A program made the translations under genes and the position numbers. This document shows positions 7,761 to 15,563 of a stretch of DNA of 64,000 nt, piece by piece. Origin of the DNA: Conexibacter woesei Iso977N. GTDB taxonomy: Bacteria; Actinomycetota; Thermoleophilia; Solirubrobacterales; Solirubrobacteraceae. The DNA lies in contig NZ_AUKG01000002.1 of assembly GCF_000424625.1 (NCBI RefSeq), positions 1,426,001 to 1,490,000 of the forward strand. The letters run 5' to 3'. The notes under the pieces were generated by a model, which searched no databases, had not been told where the DNA came from, and worked only from the letters and a program-made list of their open reading frames with translations. How positions within the stretch are numbered: position 1 is the first letter of the stretch; the number at the start of each line of letters is the position of its first letter.

Positions 7761-9557
7761 GTGGAGAGCAGCACCGCACCGCAGCGCGGCGTCGACGCGG
7801 CGACGATCGCCGAGGCGTTCCGGATCACGTCGGCGAGGTTCGCCGACGACGTCGCCGTCCGGACCAAGGACGATGAGATCTCGTGGACGTGGACCGAGCT
7901 GCGCGAGCGCGTCGACGCGCTGGCCGGCGGCCTCCACGAGCTGGGGCTGGGCAAGGGCGAGACGATCGCGCTGATGCTCGGCAACCGGCCGGAGTTCCAC
8001 CTCGCGGACCTCGCGGCGATGATGGTCGGGGCGACGCCGTTCTCGATCTACATGACCTACGCGCCGAACCAGATCGAGTACGTGGTCTCGGACGCCGGCG
8101 CCCGGATCCTGATCACCGAGCAGCAGTACCTCGCCAACGTCCTGGAGGCGCGCAAGACGCTGCCGGACCTGGAGCACGTCATCGTCATCGACGGCGACGC
8201 CCCGGACGGCACGCTCGCGTTGGCCGACGTCAGCGCGCGCGGCGCGGAGTCGTCGTTCGACGTCGACGCCTCGATCGCGGCGATGGAGCCCGACGACGTC
8301 CTGACGCTGATCTACACGTCGGGCACGACCGGGCCGCCGAAGGGCGTCGAGCTCGCGCACCGCAACCTGCTGAGCGCGGTCGCCGGGATCGAGGAGATCG
8401 TCGAGTTCCCCGAGGGCGCGCGCGTGATCTCGTGGCTGCCCAACGCGCACATCGCCGAGCGCGCCGCGCACCACTACCTGCCGATCGTCTTCGGCTTCCA
8501 GGTCACGACCTGCCCGAACCCGCGCGAGATCGTGTCGTTCCTGCCGTCGGTCAGGCCGCACTGGTTCTTCGCGGTCCCGCGGATCTGGGAGAAGCTGAAG
8601 GCCGGGCTGGAGGCGATGGTCGCCGGCCAGCCCGAGGAGCAGCGCGCGAGGGCGCAGGGCGCGCTGGACGCCGCGGTGCAGAAGGTGCGCCTGGAGCAGG
8701 CGGGCGAGGACGTCCCGGAGGCGCTGGCCGCCGCGGTCGCCCAGGCCGACGCCGAGATGTTCTCCGGGCTGCGCTCGATGCTCGGCCTCGACGAGGTCGT
8801 CGCGATCAACGTCGGCGCCGCGCCGACGCCGGTCGAGGTCCTGGAGTTCTTCCACGCCATCGGCCTGCCGCTGAGCGAGCTGTGGGGGATGAGCGAGACC
8901 TGCGGCGGCGGCGCCGTCAACCCGCCCGGCAAGATCAAGATCGGGACCGTCGGCCCGGCGACCCCGGGCTGCGAGCTCAAGCTCGCCGAGGACGGCGAGC
9001 TGCTGATCCGCGGCGGCATGGTGATGCTCGGCTACCGCGGGCTGCCGGACAAGACGGCCGAGACGATCGACGCCGACGGCTGGCTGGCCACCGGCGACAT
9101 CGCGCAGATCGACGAGGACGGCTACGTCAAGATCGTCGACCGCAAGAAGGAGATCATCATCAACGCGGCCGGCAAGAACATGTCGCCGGCCAACATCGAG
9201 GCGACGCTGAAGTCCGCGTCGCCGCTGATCGGCAACGCGGTCTGCATCGGTGACGCCAAGCCCTACAACACGGCCTTGATCGTGTTGGACGCCGACTTCG
9301 CGCCCGCGTGGGCCGCGCAGCAGGGGATCGAGAAGTCGCTCGAGGAGCTTGCGAGCGACGAGAAGCTCCGCGAGGCGATCCAGGCCGGCGTCGACGCCGC
9401 CAACGCCAAGCTCGCCAGGGTCGAGCAGATCAAGAGGTTCGTGATCGTCGAAGGCGACTGGCTGCCCGGCGGCGACGAGCTGACGCCGACGATGAAGCTG
9501 AAGCGCAAGCCGATCGCCGAGAAGTACGACGGCGTCATCGGCGACATGTACGCCTAG
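7761..9557 (+). CDS. fadD: Long-chain acyl-CoA synthetase (AMP-forming, FadD15-like)
   Basis: ANL-superfamily ligase of 598 residues that activates fatty acids to acyl-CoA through an acyl-adenylate. The P-loop-like motif LIYTSGTTGPPKG, LWGMSETCGG, the hinge region GWLATGDIAQ and DRKKEIIINAAGKN are all present. Start is GTG 7761 with a purine-rich GGGGAGAGGGG about 10 nt upstream. It is 54 nt after rseP and probably has its own promoter (TAGCGT at 7703-7708 overlaps the rseP stop). It is followed by a strong bidirectional hairpin. It could feed the WS/DGAT lipid-storage enzyme at 36-37 kb. Confidence 0.93.
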   Translation: MESSTAPQRGVDAATIAEAFRITSARFADDVAVRTKDDEISWTWTELRERVDALAGGLHELGLGKGETIALMLGNRPEFHLADLAAMMVGATPFSIYMTYAPNQIEYVVSDAGARILITEQQYLANVLEARKTLPDLEHVIVIDGDAPDGTLALADVSARGAESSFDVDASIAAMEPDDVLTLIYTSGTTGPPKGVELAHRNLLSAVAGIEEIVEFPEGARVISWLPNAHIAERAAHHYLPIVFGFQVTTCPNPREIVSFLPSVRPHWFFAVPRIWEKLKAGLEAMVAGQPEEQRARAQGALDAAVQKVRLEQAGEDVPEALAAAVAQADAEMFSGLRSMLGLDEVVAINVGAAPTPVEVLEFFHAIGLPLSELWGMSETCGGGAVNPPGKIKIGTVGPATPGCELKLAEDGELLIRGGMVMLGYRGLPDKTAETIDADGWLATGDIAQIDEDGYVKIVDRKKEIIINAAGKNMSPANIEATLKSASPLIGNAVCIGDAKPYNTALIVLDADFAPAWAAQQGIEKSLEELASDEKLREAIQAGVDAANAKLARVEQIKRFVIVEGDWLPGGDELTPTMKLKRKPIAEKYDGVIGDMYA

Positions 9558-9562
9558 CGGGA

Positions 9563-9596
9563 CGCGAGGGGCGGCGCCTGCGTGCCGCCCCTCGCG
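9563..9596. terminator. Bidirectional terminator hairpin between convergent genes
   Basis: Perfect 13-bp stem: CGCGAGGGGCGGC (9563-9575) and GCCGCCCCTCGCG (9584-9596) around an 8-nt loop. It lies between the stops of fadD (+) and the HugZ-like gene (-). There is no T-run, as is usual in very GC-rich actinobacteria. Confidence 0.75.
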
Positions 9597-9602
9597 CCGG
9601 AG

Positions 9603-10436
9603 TCACTGCGCGCCGAGCTGCAGCCGGGCGCGCTTCGTGAGCTCGACCGTCGCGCCTCTGAGCCCGCTCTTCTCCGCGACCGGCTCGGCGAAGCCGACGC
9701 GGGCCGGGGCCGAGCCGCGCGGCGTCGAGACCTGCAGGTCGAGGCCGTAGCGGTCGGCGCCGGTGCAGGTCGCGGCGGTCGCGTCCGGGTAGCCGCCGAG
9801 CGCCTGGGCCATCAGCAGCAGCGCGTCGGCGTGGTCGTCGTTGAGGTGCTCGATCGCGCCCCTGGCGTCGCCGACCGGGTCGGCCTCGGCGTTGGCGTAG
9901 GCCTGTGCATCGGCGGAGTCCATGCGGCCGTAGCCGCCGACCCAACGCACGCGGTCGACCTCGAGGACGTACAGCGAGAAGTCCTTGAAGTCGGCGTAGT
10001 ACTTGGCGGTCGGCACGGCGGCCAGGTAGGCGGCGCGGGCCGTGGCCTCGCGCTCGCCCTCGGGCGCGACGACGCGGCCGGCGAGCGTGACGCGGCCGTT
10101 GGCCAGCGGGTCGTTGCCCGACGGCGTCTCGGCCACGACCAGCGACGCACGCGCGTCGCGCACGAGGTTGCGGCCGTGCTCGGCGAGCGTCGAGACGAAC
10201 AGGACCGGCGAGCCGTCGGGCAGCGCCGCGTAGGACACCAGCGACGCCCACGGCGAGCCGTCGTCGCTGAGCGTCGCCAGCGTGCCGACGGCGGTCTGGG
10301 CGACGAGCGTCCGCGCCTCCTCGCCCGCCGTCCTCTGGCGAGCGGGCGGCACCGGCGTCAGCGGCGGGGGCGGCGGAGGCGGTCCGTCGCCGGTGACGTC
10401 GTGGTCGCCGGTCTCATAGACCTTGATCTCGGTCAT
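9603..10436 (-). CDS. HugZ-like heme-utilisation protein (split-barrel flavin-fold plus DUF2470)
   Basis: A 277-residue protein with an N-terminal pyridoxamine-oxidase-like split barrel (about 40-175; AVGTLATLSDDGSPWASLV) and a C-terminal DUF2470 domain (about 190-275; EHLNDDHADALLLMA, with the His expected near heme in HugZ-type proteins). A Pro-rich stretch of seven prolines lies near residue 20. HugZ-family members bind or degrade heme. The start is ATG 10436, overlapping the stop of the HtaA gene (ATGA), so both are probably translated together. With the heme ABC transporter next door, cytoplasmic iron release from heme is the likely role. Confidence 0.85.
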   Translation of the reverse strand: MTEIKVYETGDHDVTGDGPPPPPPPLTPVPPARQRTAGEEARTLVAQTAVGTLATLSDDGSPWASLVSYAALPDGSPVLFVSTLAEHGRNLVRDARASLVVAETPSGNDPLANGRVTLAGRVVAPEGEREATARAAYLAAVPTAKYYADFKDFSLYVLEVDRVRWVGGYGRMDSADAQAYANAEADPVGDARGAIEHLNDDHADALLLMAQALGGYPDATAATCTGADRYGLDLQVSTPRGSAPARVGFAEPVAEKSGLRGATVELTKRARLQLGAQ

Positions 10437-11476
10437 GACGGAAGCTTGACGGTCGTGGAGGACTTCGCGCCAGTCGCCTTGACCTTGATCGTGCTCGGCA
10501 GCGCCTTGACCGTGCTGATCAGCGTGACCTTCAGCGTGCGGCCCTTGATCGTGCCCGACGCGATCTTCTTGGCCTTGGTCGAGTAGACCGTGACCCTGCG
10601 CGTCGTCGTGCCCTTGTACGGGGCCTTGGCGAGGATCGCGACGACCGAGCGGATCGTGGTCGTCGTGCCGTTCCTGCCGGCGGCGCCGGTCGCGCCGGTC
10701 GCGCCGGTGGCGCCGGTCGCACCGGTCGGGCCGCGCACCTCGTCGGGCCTGGTGGAGAGCGTCAGCGAGAACGAGCCGAACGTGTTCGGCGTGCGGTCCG
10801 GGCCCGCGCCGACGGGGTAGCTGCTGCCGAAGACCTGCTGGCCGGCCAGCGACGGGACGATCGGGCCGATCACGCGCGAGCCGTCGGCCTTCAGCGTGAC
10901 CGACGCGCCGGAGAGGTCGAGGTTGTAGACGGCCGTCGCGTTGTCGTAGGGGACCGCCGGGCCGCCGAGCGACGGACCCGAGCCGTTGCCCTTGGCGAAC
11001 AGCTGGCCCCTGAGGCCGTCGAGGACGATCTTGGGGTCGTTGACCGAGACGTCGATGCCGTGGCCGGCGGGCGGGGCGGGGGCGACGTAGCTGAGGCCGC
11101 CGTCGAGGTTGACCGTGCCCCTGCCGGTGGAGGGGTCGTAGGTGCCCGCGGCGGCGTCGGCCGGGAACGACCACGTGAACACCGCGGCGCCGGCGGCGGT
11201 CGGATCCCCGCCCGCGCCGCGGGTGCTGAGGGGGTCGACGACCGGGCCGGTGGCGGGCGCGACCGGTGAGGCGCTGCCGTTGGCGTTCGTGGGCGAGGGG
11301 CCGGTCGAGTAGCCGAGCCAGGTCCTCGGGTTGCCCGCGCCCGACACGTACACGTTGGTCTGGGTCCAGTCGAGCTTGCCGCCGGTGACGGCGTCGGCGG
11401 AGGCGATGGACGGGATCAGCGCGGCGGAGAGGGCCAGCGTGCCGGTGGCGGCGGCGAGTCGGGTGCTGCGAGACAA
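10433..11476 (-). CDS. HtaA-domain secreted heme-binding protein with collagen-like repeat
   Basis: A 347-residue exported protein. It has a signal peptide (to about ASADA), then one HtaA domain (about 32-235; GGKLDWTQTNVYVSG at the start and GHGIDVSVNDPKIVLDG in the middle), a short Gly-X-Thr collagen-like run (GPTGATGATGATGATGAAG) and a basic, Thr/Lys-rich C-terminal domain that could bind the cell wall. Start is TTG 11476, with GGAAAGGATCTCC about 8-14 nt upstream. HtaA domains capture heme and pass it to HmuTUV in Corynebacterium. The gene is divergent from the ABC-transporter operon and shares its control region. Confidence 0.88.
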   Translation of the reverse strand: MSRSTRLAAATGTLALSAALIPSIASADAVTGGKLDWTQTNVYVSGAGNPRTWLGYSTGPSPTNANGSASPVAPATGPVVDPLSTRGAGGDPTAAGAAVFTWSFPADAAAGTYDPSTGRGTVNLDGGLSYVAPAPPAGHGIDVSVNDPKIVLDGLRGQLFAKGNGSGPSLGGPAVPYDNATAVYNLDLSGASVTLKADGSRVIGPIVPSLAGQQVFGSSYPVGAGPDRTPNTFGSFSLTLSTRPDEVRGPTGATGATGATGATGAAGRNGTTTTIRSVVAILAKAPYKGTTTRRVTVYSTKAKKIASGTIKGRTLKVTLISTVKALPSTIKVKATGAKSSTTVKLPS

Positions 11477-11503
11477 CAGGAGATCCTTTCCAGGGGGTTA
11501 GGT

Positions 11504-11525
11504 CACCCTACGAAGTGTTAGGGTG
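11504..11525. promoter_or_regulatory. Inverted-repeat operator candidate in the divergent heme promoter
   Basis: CACCCTA (11504-11510) and TAGGGTG (11519-11525) form a perfect 7-bp inverted repeat with an 8-nt spacer. The flank reads TTAGGTCACCCTA, itself containing TAGG-tcac-CCTA. This resembles the TTAGG...CCTAA half-sites of DtxR/IdeR iron boxes, but the 19-bp consensus matches at only about 11 positions. It sits between the HtaA gene (-) and the heme transporter operon (+), so metal- or heme-responsive repression of both is plausible. Confidence 0.5.
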
Positions 11526-11576
11526 CCCGAAACATACCCGACTTCGCAAATCAGGTTTAGGAAGCCCTACGACACG

Positions 11577-12446
11577 ATGTCTCGAACCCGCCCCCTCGCT
11601 CCTCTCGCCCTCGCCGCCGTCCTGGCTGTTGTTGGTGTGGTTGCTCCCGCTGCCCAGGCCAAGTCCTACAAGCGCGTCGCCGCGCTCACGCCGTTCACCG
11701 CCAACACCCTTGCGGCGCTTGGCGTCCGGCCGGTCGCGATCGGCCAGACGCTCGGCGGCCACGACCGCATCGCCGCCTCGCTGCGCGGCGTCCCGACGCT
11801 CGCGCTGTCGCACCCCAACGGACCCAACCTGGAGCAGCTCGCGGTCCGCAACCCGCAGCTGGTGCTGTCGGCGCCGGTCTGGAAGAAGGGCGAGCCCGGC
11901 ATGAAGCGGCTCGGGATGAAGGTCGCCTACTCGGACCCGACGTCGGTCCACGACCTCGTCGGCGAGACCAAGAAGATCGGCGCGCTGGTCGGCAAGTCCG
12001 GCGCCGCCGCGCGCCTCGCCGCCCAGCAGACCGCGCAGGTGCGGGCCGCGACCAAGAACATCAGGAAGCGCCCGACCGTCCTGCTGATCATGGGCGTGGG
12101 ACGCACGTCCTACGCGATGCTCCAGAACTCGTGGGGCGGCGACATCGTCCGCCGCGCGGGCGGCAGGCTGCTGACCGGCGGGCTGACGGCGTCCGGCGGC
12201 TACGCGCGGATCTCCGACGAGGCGGTCGTCGCGCGCAACCCGGACGTGATCATCGCGGTTCCGCACGGCACGGCCGGCGACATCCCCAAGATCGCCAGGT
12301 ACCTGTCCAACAAGGCGGGCTGGAAGAACACCAAGGCGGCCAGGCATCACAAGGTGTACGTGTCGACCGGCAACTCGCTGCTGCAGGCCTACACAGACCC
12401 GGGCACCACGATCCGCGACGTCCGGTCCAAGTTCCTGGGGAACTAG
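11577..12446 (+). CDS. hmuT: Heme/iron ABC transporter substrate-binding protein (HmuT-like)
   Basis: Exported periplasmic-binding-protein fold (BtuF/FhuD type) of 289 residues with a signal peptide ending near APAAQA. RVAALTPFTANTLAALGVRPVAIG and NLEQLAVRNPQLVLSAPVW are typical of this class. I see no lipobox Cys at the cleavage site, so anchoring is unclear. ATG 11577 gives the best signal peptide. The gene starts an operon whose next three genes abut or overlap (permease, ATPase, HtaA), and the HtaA and HugZ-like neighbours point to heme as ligand; a ferric siderophore cannot be excluded. Confidence 0.87.
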   Translation: MSRTRPLAPLALAAVLAVVGVVAPAAQAKSYKRVAALTPFTANTLAALGVRPVAIGQTLGGHDRIAASLRGVPTLALSHPNGPNLEQLAVRNPQLVLSAPVWKKGEPGMKRLGMKVAYSDPTSVHDLVGETKKIGALVGKSGAAARLAAQQTAQVRAATKNIRKRPTVLLIMGVGRTSYAMLQNSWGGDIVRRAGGRLLTGGLTASGGYARISDEAVVARNPDVIIAVPHGTAGDIPKIARYLSNKAGWKNTKAARHHKVYVSTGNSLLQAYTDPGTTIRDVRSKFLGN

Positions 12447-13517
12447 GTGGCCGCCGTCGCGCAGCCCGCGGAGCTGGCCGCCGCCCCCGCGCCGCCGGCC
12501 GACGCGCCCGCCGCGGCGCGGCGCTCGCACGCGCTGCGGCGCACGATCGTGGTGGCCGTGGCGTTGTTGGTGCTGTTGATCGCGGCGGCGCTGTCGCTGA
12601 CGCTCGGCGCCGTCCACGTGCCGCTGCACGACGTGATCGACGCGCTGACCGGCAGGGCCGATCCCGGCCCGCTGCGCGAGATCGTCGTGTCGCTGCGGCT
12701 GCCGCGGACGGTTGAGGCGATCGTCGTCGGCGCCGGCCTCGGCGTCGCGGGCGTGCTGTTGCAGGGCGCGCTGGGCAACCCGCTGGCCTCGCCGGACGTC
12801 ATCGGCGTCACCGGCGGCGCGAGCTTCGGCGCGATCCTCGTGTTGCTGGCCTTCCCGAGCGCGGTCGCGCTGCTGCCCGTGGGCGCGTTGTTGTTCGGGT
12901 TGCTCGCGGGCGCCCTGGTGCTGGCGATCGCCTGGAGCGGCGTCAGCGCGGGCGCGACCGGCAAGCTGATCCTGGCCGGGATCGCGGTCAGCGCGCTGTT
13001 CAACGCGGCGACGACGTCGTTGATGGTGGCCTTCTCCGACCGCGTGCAGTCGGCCGTGCTGTGGATGGCCGGCGGGCTGACGTCCGACGGCTGGTCCGGG
13101 CTGGGCACGACGTGGCCGTACTTCGCCGCCGGCTTCCTGGCCGCCGCGCTGCTGGCGCGGCCGCTGGACCGGCTGGCGCTGGGCGACGACGTCGCCGAGT
13201 CGCTGGGGATCCGGCCGCGGATGATCCGGCTGGCAGCGGTCGCCGCCGCAGCGCTGCTGGCGTCGTCGGCCGCGGCGCTCGTCGGCCTGCTCGGGTTCCT
13301 GGGGCTCGTGATCCCGCACCTGGTCCGAATGGCGGGCGGGACGGCGAGCAACCGCTACGTGATGGGGACCAGCGCGCTGGTCGGCGGCGCGCTGCTGCTG
13401 GCGGGCGACACGCTCGCCCGGACGGTCCTGGCGCCGATCGAGCTGCCGGTCGGGCCGTTCATGGTGGTCTTGGGCGTGCCGGTGTTCCTGTGGCTGCTGC
13501 TGCGGGGAGCGCACTAG
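12447..13517 (+). CDS. hmuU: FecCD-family heme/iron ABC transporter permease
   Basis: Integral membrane permease of 356 residues with about ten hydrophobic segments. FecCD signatures include SLRLPRTVEAIVVGAGLGVAG, GNPLASPDVIGVTGGA and GLVIPHLVRMAGG (the coupling region to the ATPase). It starts with GTG immediately after the binding-protein stop, with no gap. The first 30 residues are an Ala/Pro-rich cytoplasmic tail. Confidence 0.93.
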   Translation: MAAVAQPAELAAAPAPPADAPAAARRSHALRRTIVVAVALLVLLIAAALSLTLGAVHVPLHDVIDALTGRADPGPLREIVVSLRLPRTVEAIVVGAGLGVAGVLLQGALGNPLASPDVIGVTGGASFGAILVLLAFPSAVALLPVGALLFGLLAGALVLAIAWSGVSAGATGKLILAGIAVSALFNAATTSLMVAFSDRVQSAVLWMAGGLTSDGWSGLGTTWPYFAAGFLAAALLARPLDRLALGDDVAESLGIRPRMIRLAAVAAAALLASSAAALVGLLGFLGLVIPHLVRMAGGTASNRYVMGTSALVGGALLLAGDTLARTVLAPIELPVGPFMVVLGVPVFLWLLLRGAH

Positions 13518-14315
13518 ATGCTGGAGATCTCCGGCGTCCGCGTGGCGCTCGGCGGCGCCGAGGTGCTGCGCGGCGCGTCGCTGCGCGCCGAGCCCGGGCG
13601 GCTGGTCGCCGTCGTCGGGCCCAACGGCGCGGGCAAGTCGACGCTGATCCGCGTCGCGGCGGGCATCCAGCGCGTCGAGGCGGGGACCGTGACGTGGGAC
13701 GGGGAGGACGTGGCGAAGCTGCGCGGGCGCAAGCTCGCCCGCAAGCGCGCGTTCGTGCCCCAGCGCGCGCGGGTCCCGGACGGCATCCGCGTGCATGAAG
13801 CGGTGGCGATCGGCCGCGCGCCGCACCTCGGGCCGCTGCGCGCGCCGACGCGCGCCGACCGCGACGCGGTCGACCGCGCGATGGTCCGCGCGGGCGTGGA
13901 CGTCTTCGCCGACCGCAAGCTGACGACGCTCTCCGGCGGCGAGCTGCAGCGCGTGCAGGTCGCGGTCGCGCTGGCGCAGGAGGCGCCGGCGCTGCTGGCC
14001 GACGAGCCGACGTCGTCGCTGGATCTCGGCGCGACGTCGCTGATGGCGCAGCTGCTGCGCGGGCTGGCCGACGACGGGCTGGCGGTCGTGCTGGTCGTCC
14101 ACGACCTGGCGCTGGCCGCGGCGGTTGCCGACGAGGTCGTCGTCGTCTCGCGCGGCGAGACCGTCTGCGCGGGCGCGCCGGGCGAGATCCTGACGCCCGA
14201 GGTGCTGGCCGACGTCTGGCACGTCTCGGCCGGCCTGACCGCGACGCCGGGCGGCCACACCGCGCTGCACGTCGACTGGCTCGGCACTTCAACCACGACC
14301 CTGGAGCACCGATGA
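13518..14315 (+). CDS. hmuV: Heme/iron ABC transporter ATPase (HmuV-like)
   Basis: ABC ATPase of 265 residues with Walker A GPNGAGKST, Q-loop FVPQRARV, signature LSGGELQR, Walker B ALLADEPTSSLD and the switch His in VVHDLALAA. ATG 13518 directly follows the permease stop, and the stop overlaps the next ATG (ATGA). It energises the FecCD permease. Confidence 0.93.
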   Translation: MLEISGVRVALGGAEVLRGASLRAEPGRLVAVVGPNGAGKSTLIRVAAGIQRVEAGTVTWDGEDVAKLRGRKLARKRAFVPQRARVPDGIRVHEAVAIGRAPHLGPLRAPTRADRDAVDRAMVRAGVDVFADRKLTTLSGGELQRVQVAVALAQEAPALLADEPTSSLDLGATSLMAQLLRGLADDGLAVVLVVHDLALAAAVADEVVVVSRGETVCAGAPGEILTPEVLADVWHVSAGLTATPGGHTALHVDWLGTSTTTLEHR

Positions 14316-15427
14316 TCCCCCGACTTCTCCTCTGCACAGCGATCGCCTGCGCACTCCCCGCAACCGCCGGCGCGGCGCAGACCGCGACCTTCACCCCGGC
14401 CAAAGCGCTGACCGCGCAAGGCGTGAAGCTCAGCGCCGTGTCGCCCGCCAAGGCCGGCGGCAGGAGGGTGGTCTTCCCGGTCGTGTCCGCGAAGCGCCGG
14501 GGCGCGGTGAAGCTCAGGAAGGGCACGCGCTCGGTGACGGTGACCGCCGCGAGGTGGCGCGTGGGCAAGTCCACCGTGTCGATCTTCTCGGTCAAGACCA
14601 CGAAGGTGACGCTGACCGCCGCCGGGGCCAAGGCCATCAAGAAGGCGTTGCGGCTCAGGAAGACGCCGAGCGGCACGATCGGGACGCTCGTCGTCACGAC
14701 GACGGCGACGACTCCGAGCAGCGGCGGCTCGACCACGACCCCGGCCTCCGGCGGGGGCACGTCCACGACGCCCACCAGCGGTGGCGGCGGCACCACGACG
14801 ACGCCGCCCAGCGGCGGCGGCACGACCACGCCGAGCGCGCCGGCCTGCCAGACCGCGACCGCCTCCGGCGGCCCGGCCGCGCCGGCGCGCCCCGGCACCG
14901 CGATCGACCTCACCGCCGCGTCGATCACCTGGCACCCGCGCGAGTCCTTCATCCAGTACATCAACTCCGGCGAGGGCACCTCGACCTGCAACGGCGCGAC
15001 GAGCGACGCGCCGAGCGTCCGGCCCGGCACGTCGGTCCCGTTGACGTATGACTTCCACTACGTCTTCAAGGACGGGTGGTACGACCCGATCAGCCAGACC
15101 GGCCGCGTGACGTTCACCGGCGCCGTGTACTTCAACTACTCCGGCCACGGGATCCGGCTGGGCGCCGTCAACCCGGAGATCGAGATCGCCGGCAACGCCT
15201 CGCGCGGGGTCTTCACCACCACCAACACGGGCGAGACGACCAAGCGCGGCGTGCTGGAGAACCTCGACCCGGCCCACGCCGCGTCGACCTCCACGCTGGC
15301 CTCGCCGTACACCTACACCCAGGTCCCGGGCACGATCCCCGCGGGCGCGGGCGACTCGACGTTCGCGGGCTACTACACCGCGGGCGACGACTTCGGCTGG
15401 GTCACCGTCTCGATGACCACGCCGTAG
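14312..15427 (+). CDS. Second HtaA-domain secreted heme-binding protein
   Basis: A 371-residue exported protein. The signal peptide ends near ATAGAA. A basic N-terminal domain rich in Lys/Arg/Val (about 25-125) follows, then a low-complexity Thr/Ser/Gly/Pro linker (about 128-178), then a C-terminal HtaA domain (about 190-371; ITWHPRESFIQYI, GRVTFTGAVYFN, GHGIRLGAVNPEIEIAG). The domain order is the reverse of the minus-strand HtaA protein (HtaA first, basic domain last). It is the last gene of the transporter operon, overlapping it by 4 nt, and is followed by the large palindrome. Confidence 0.87.
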   Translation: MIPRLLLCTAIACALPATAGAAQTATFTPAKALTAQGVKLSAVSPAKAGGRRVVFPVVSAKRRGAVKLRKGTRSVTVTAARWRVGKSTVSIFSVKTTKVTLTAAGAKAIKKALRLRKTPSGTIGTLVVTTTATTPSSGGSTTTPASGGGTSTTPTSGGGGTTTTPPSGGGTTTPSAPACQTATASGGPAAPARPGTAIDLTAASITWHPRESFIQYINSGEGTSTCNGATSDAPSVRPGTSVPLTYDFHYVFKDGWYDPISQTGRVTFTGAVYFNYSGHGIRLGAVNPEIEIAGNASRGVFTTTNTGETTKRGVLENLDPAHAASTSTLASPYTYTQVPGTIPAGAGDSTFAGYYTAGDDFGWVTVSMTTP

Positions 15428-15428
15428 T

Positions 15429-15556
15429 CCTAGGGCGATTCTCCGGGCCGTCTCGCCGCGCCTGACGGCCGCCGATCCGTCTTACGTAGAACCACCACGC
15501 GCCGCTGGATCGGCGACCGTCAGCCACGACGATCCGGGCCGGACAATCGGCCTAGG
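15429..15556. repeat. 128-bp imperfect palindrome filling a convergent intergenic gap
   Basis: Two 50-nt arms (15429-15478 and 15507-15556) flank a 28-nt loop. Aligned without gaps, 41 of 50 positions pair: the outer 12 match at 11 (both ends carry CCTAGG), the middle 21 at 14 and the inner 17 at 16. Three mismatches are C-A on the plus strand, hence G-U pairs in a minus-strand RNA, so folding is stronger for the diguanylate-cyclase transcript. It probably terminates both convergent genes, but it is much longer than the other hairpins in the window. Confidence 0.7.
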
Positions 15557-15563
15557 TGCAGGC

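Noticed and set aside
10675-10735. Short GC-rich repeat in the HtaA gene considered as a non-coding repeat
   Set aside because: It translates as the Gly-Ala-Thr collagen-like run in frame and is part of the protein.
11508-14270. 920-codon minus-strand open frame over the heme transporter genes
   Set aside because: It has very high Gln/Arg/Asp content, is antisense to binding protein, permease and ATPase with clear motifs, and is a frame artefact of high GC.
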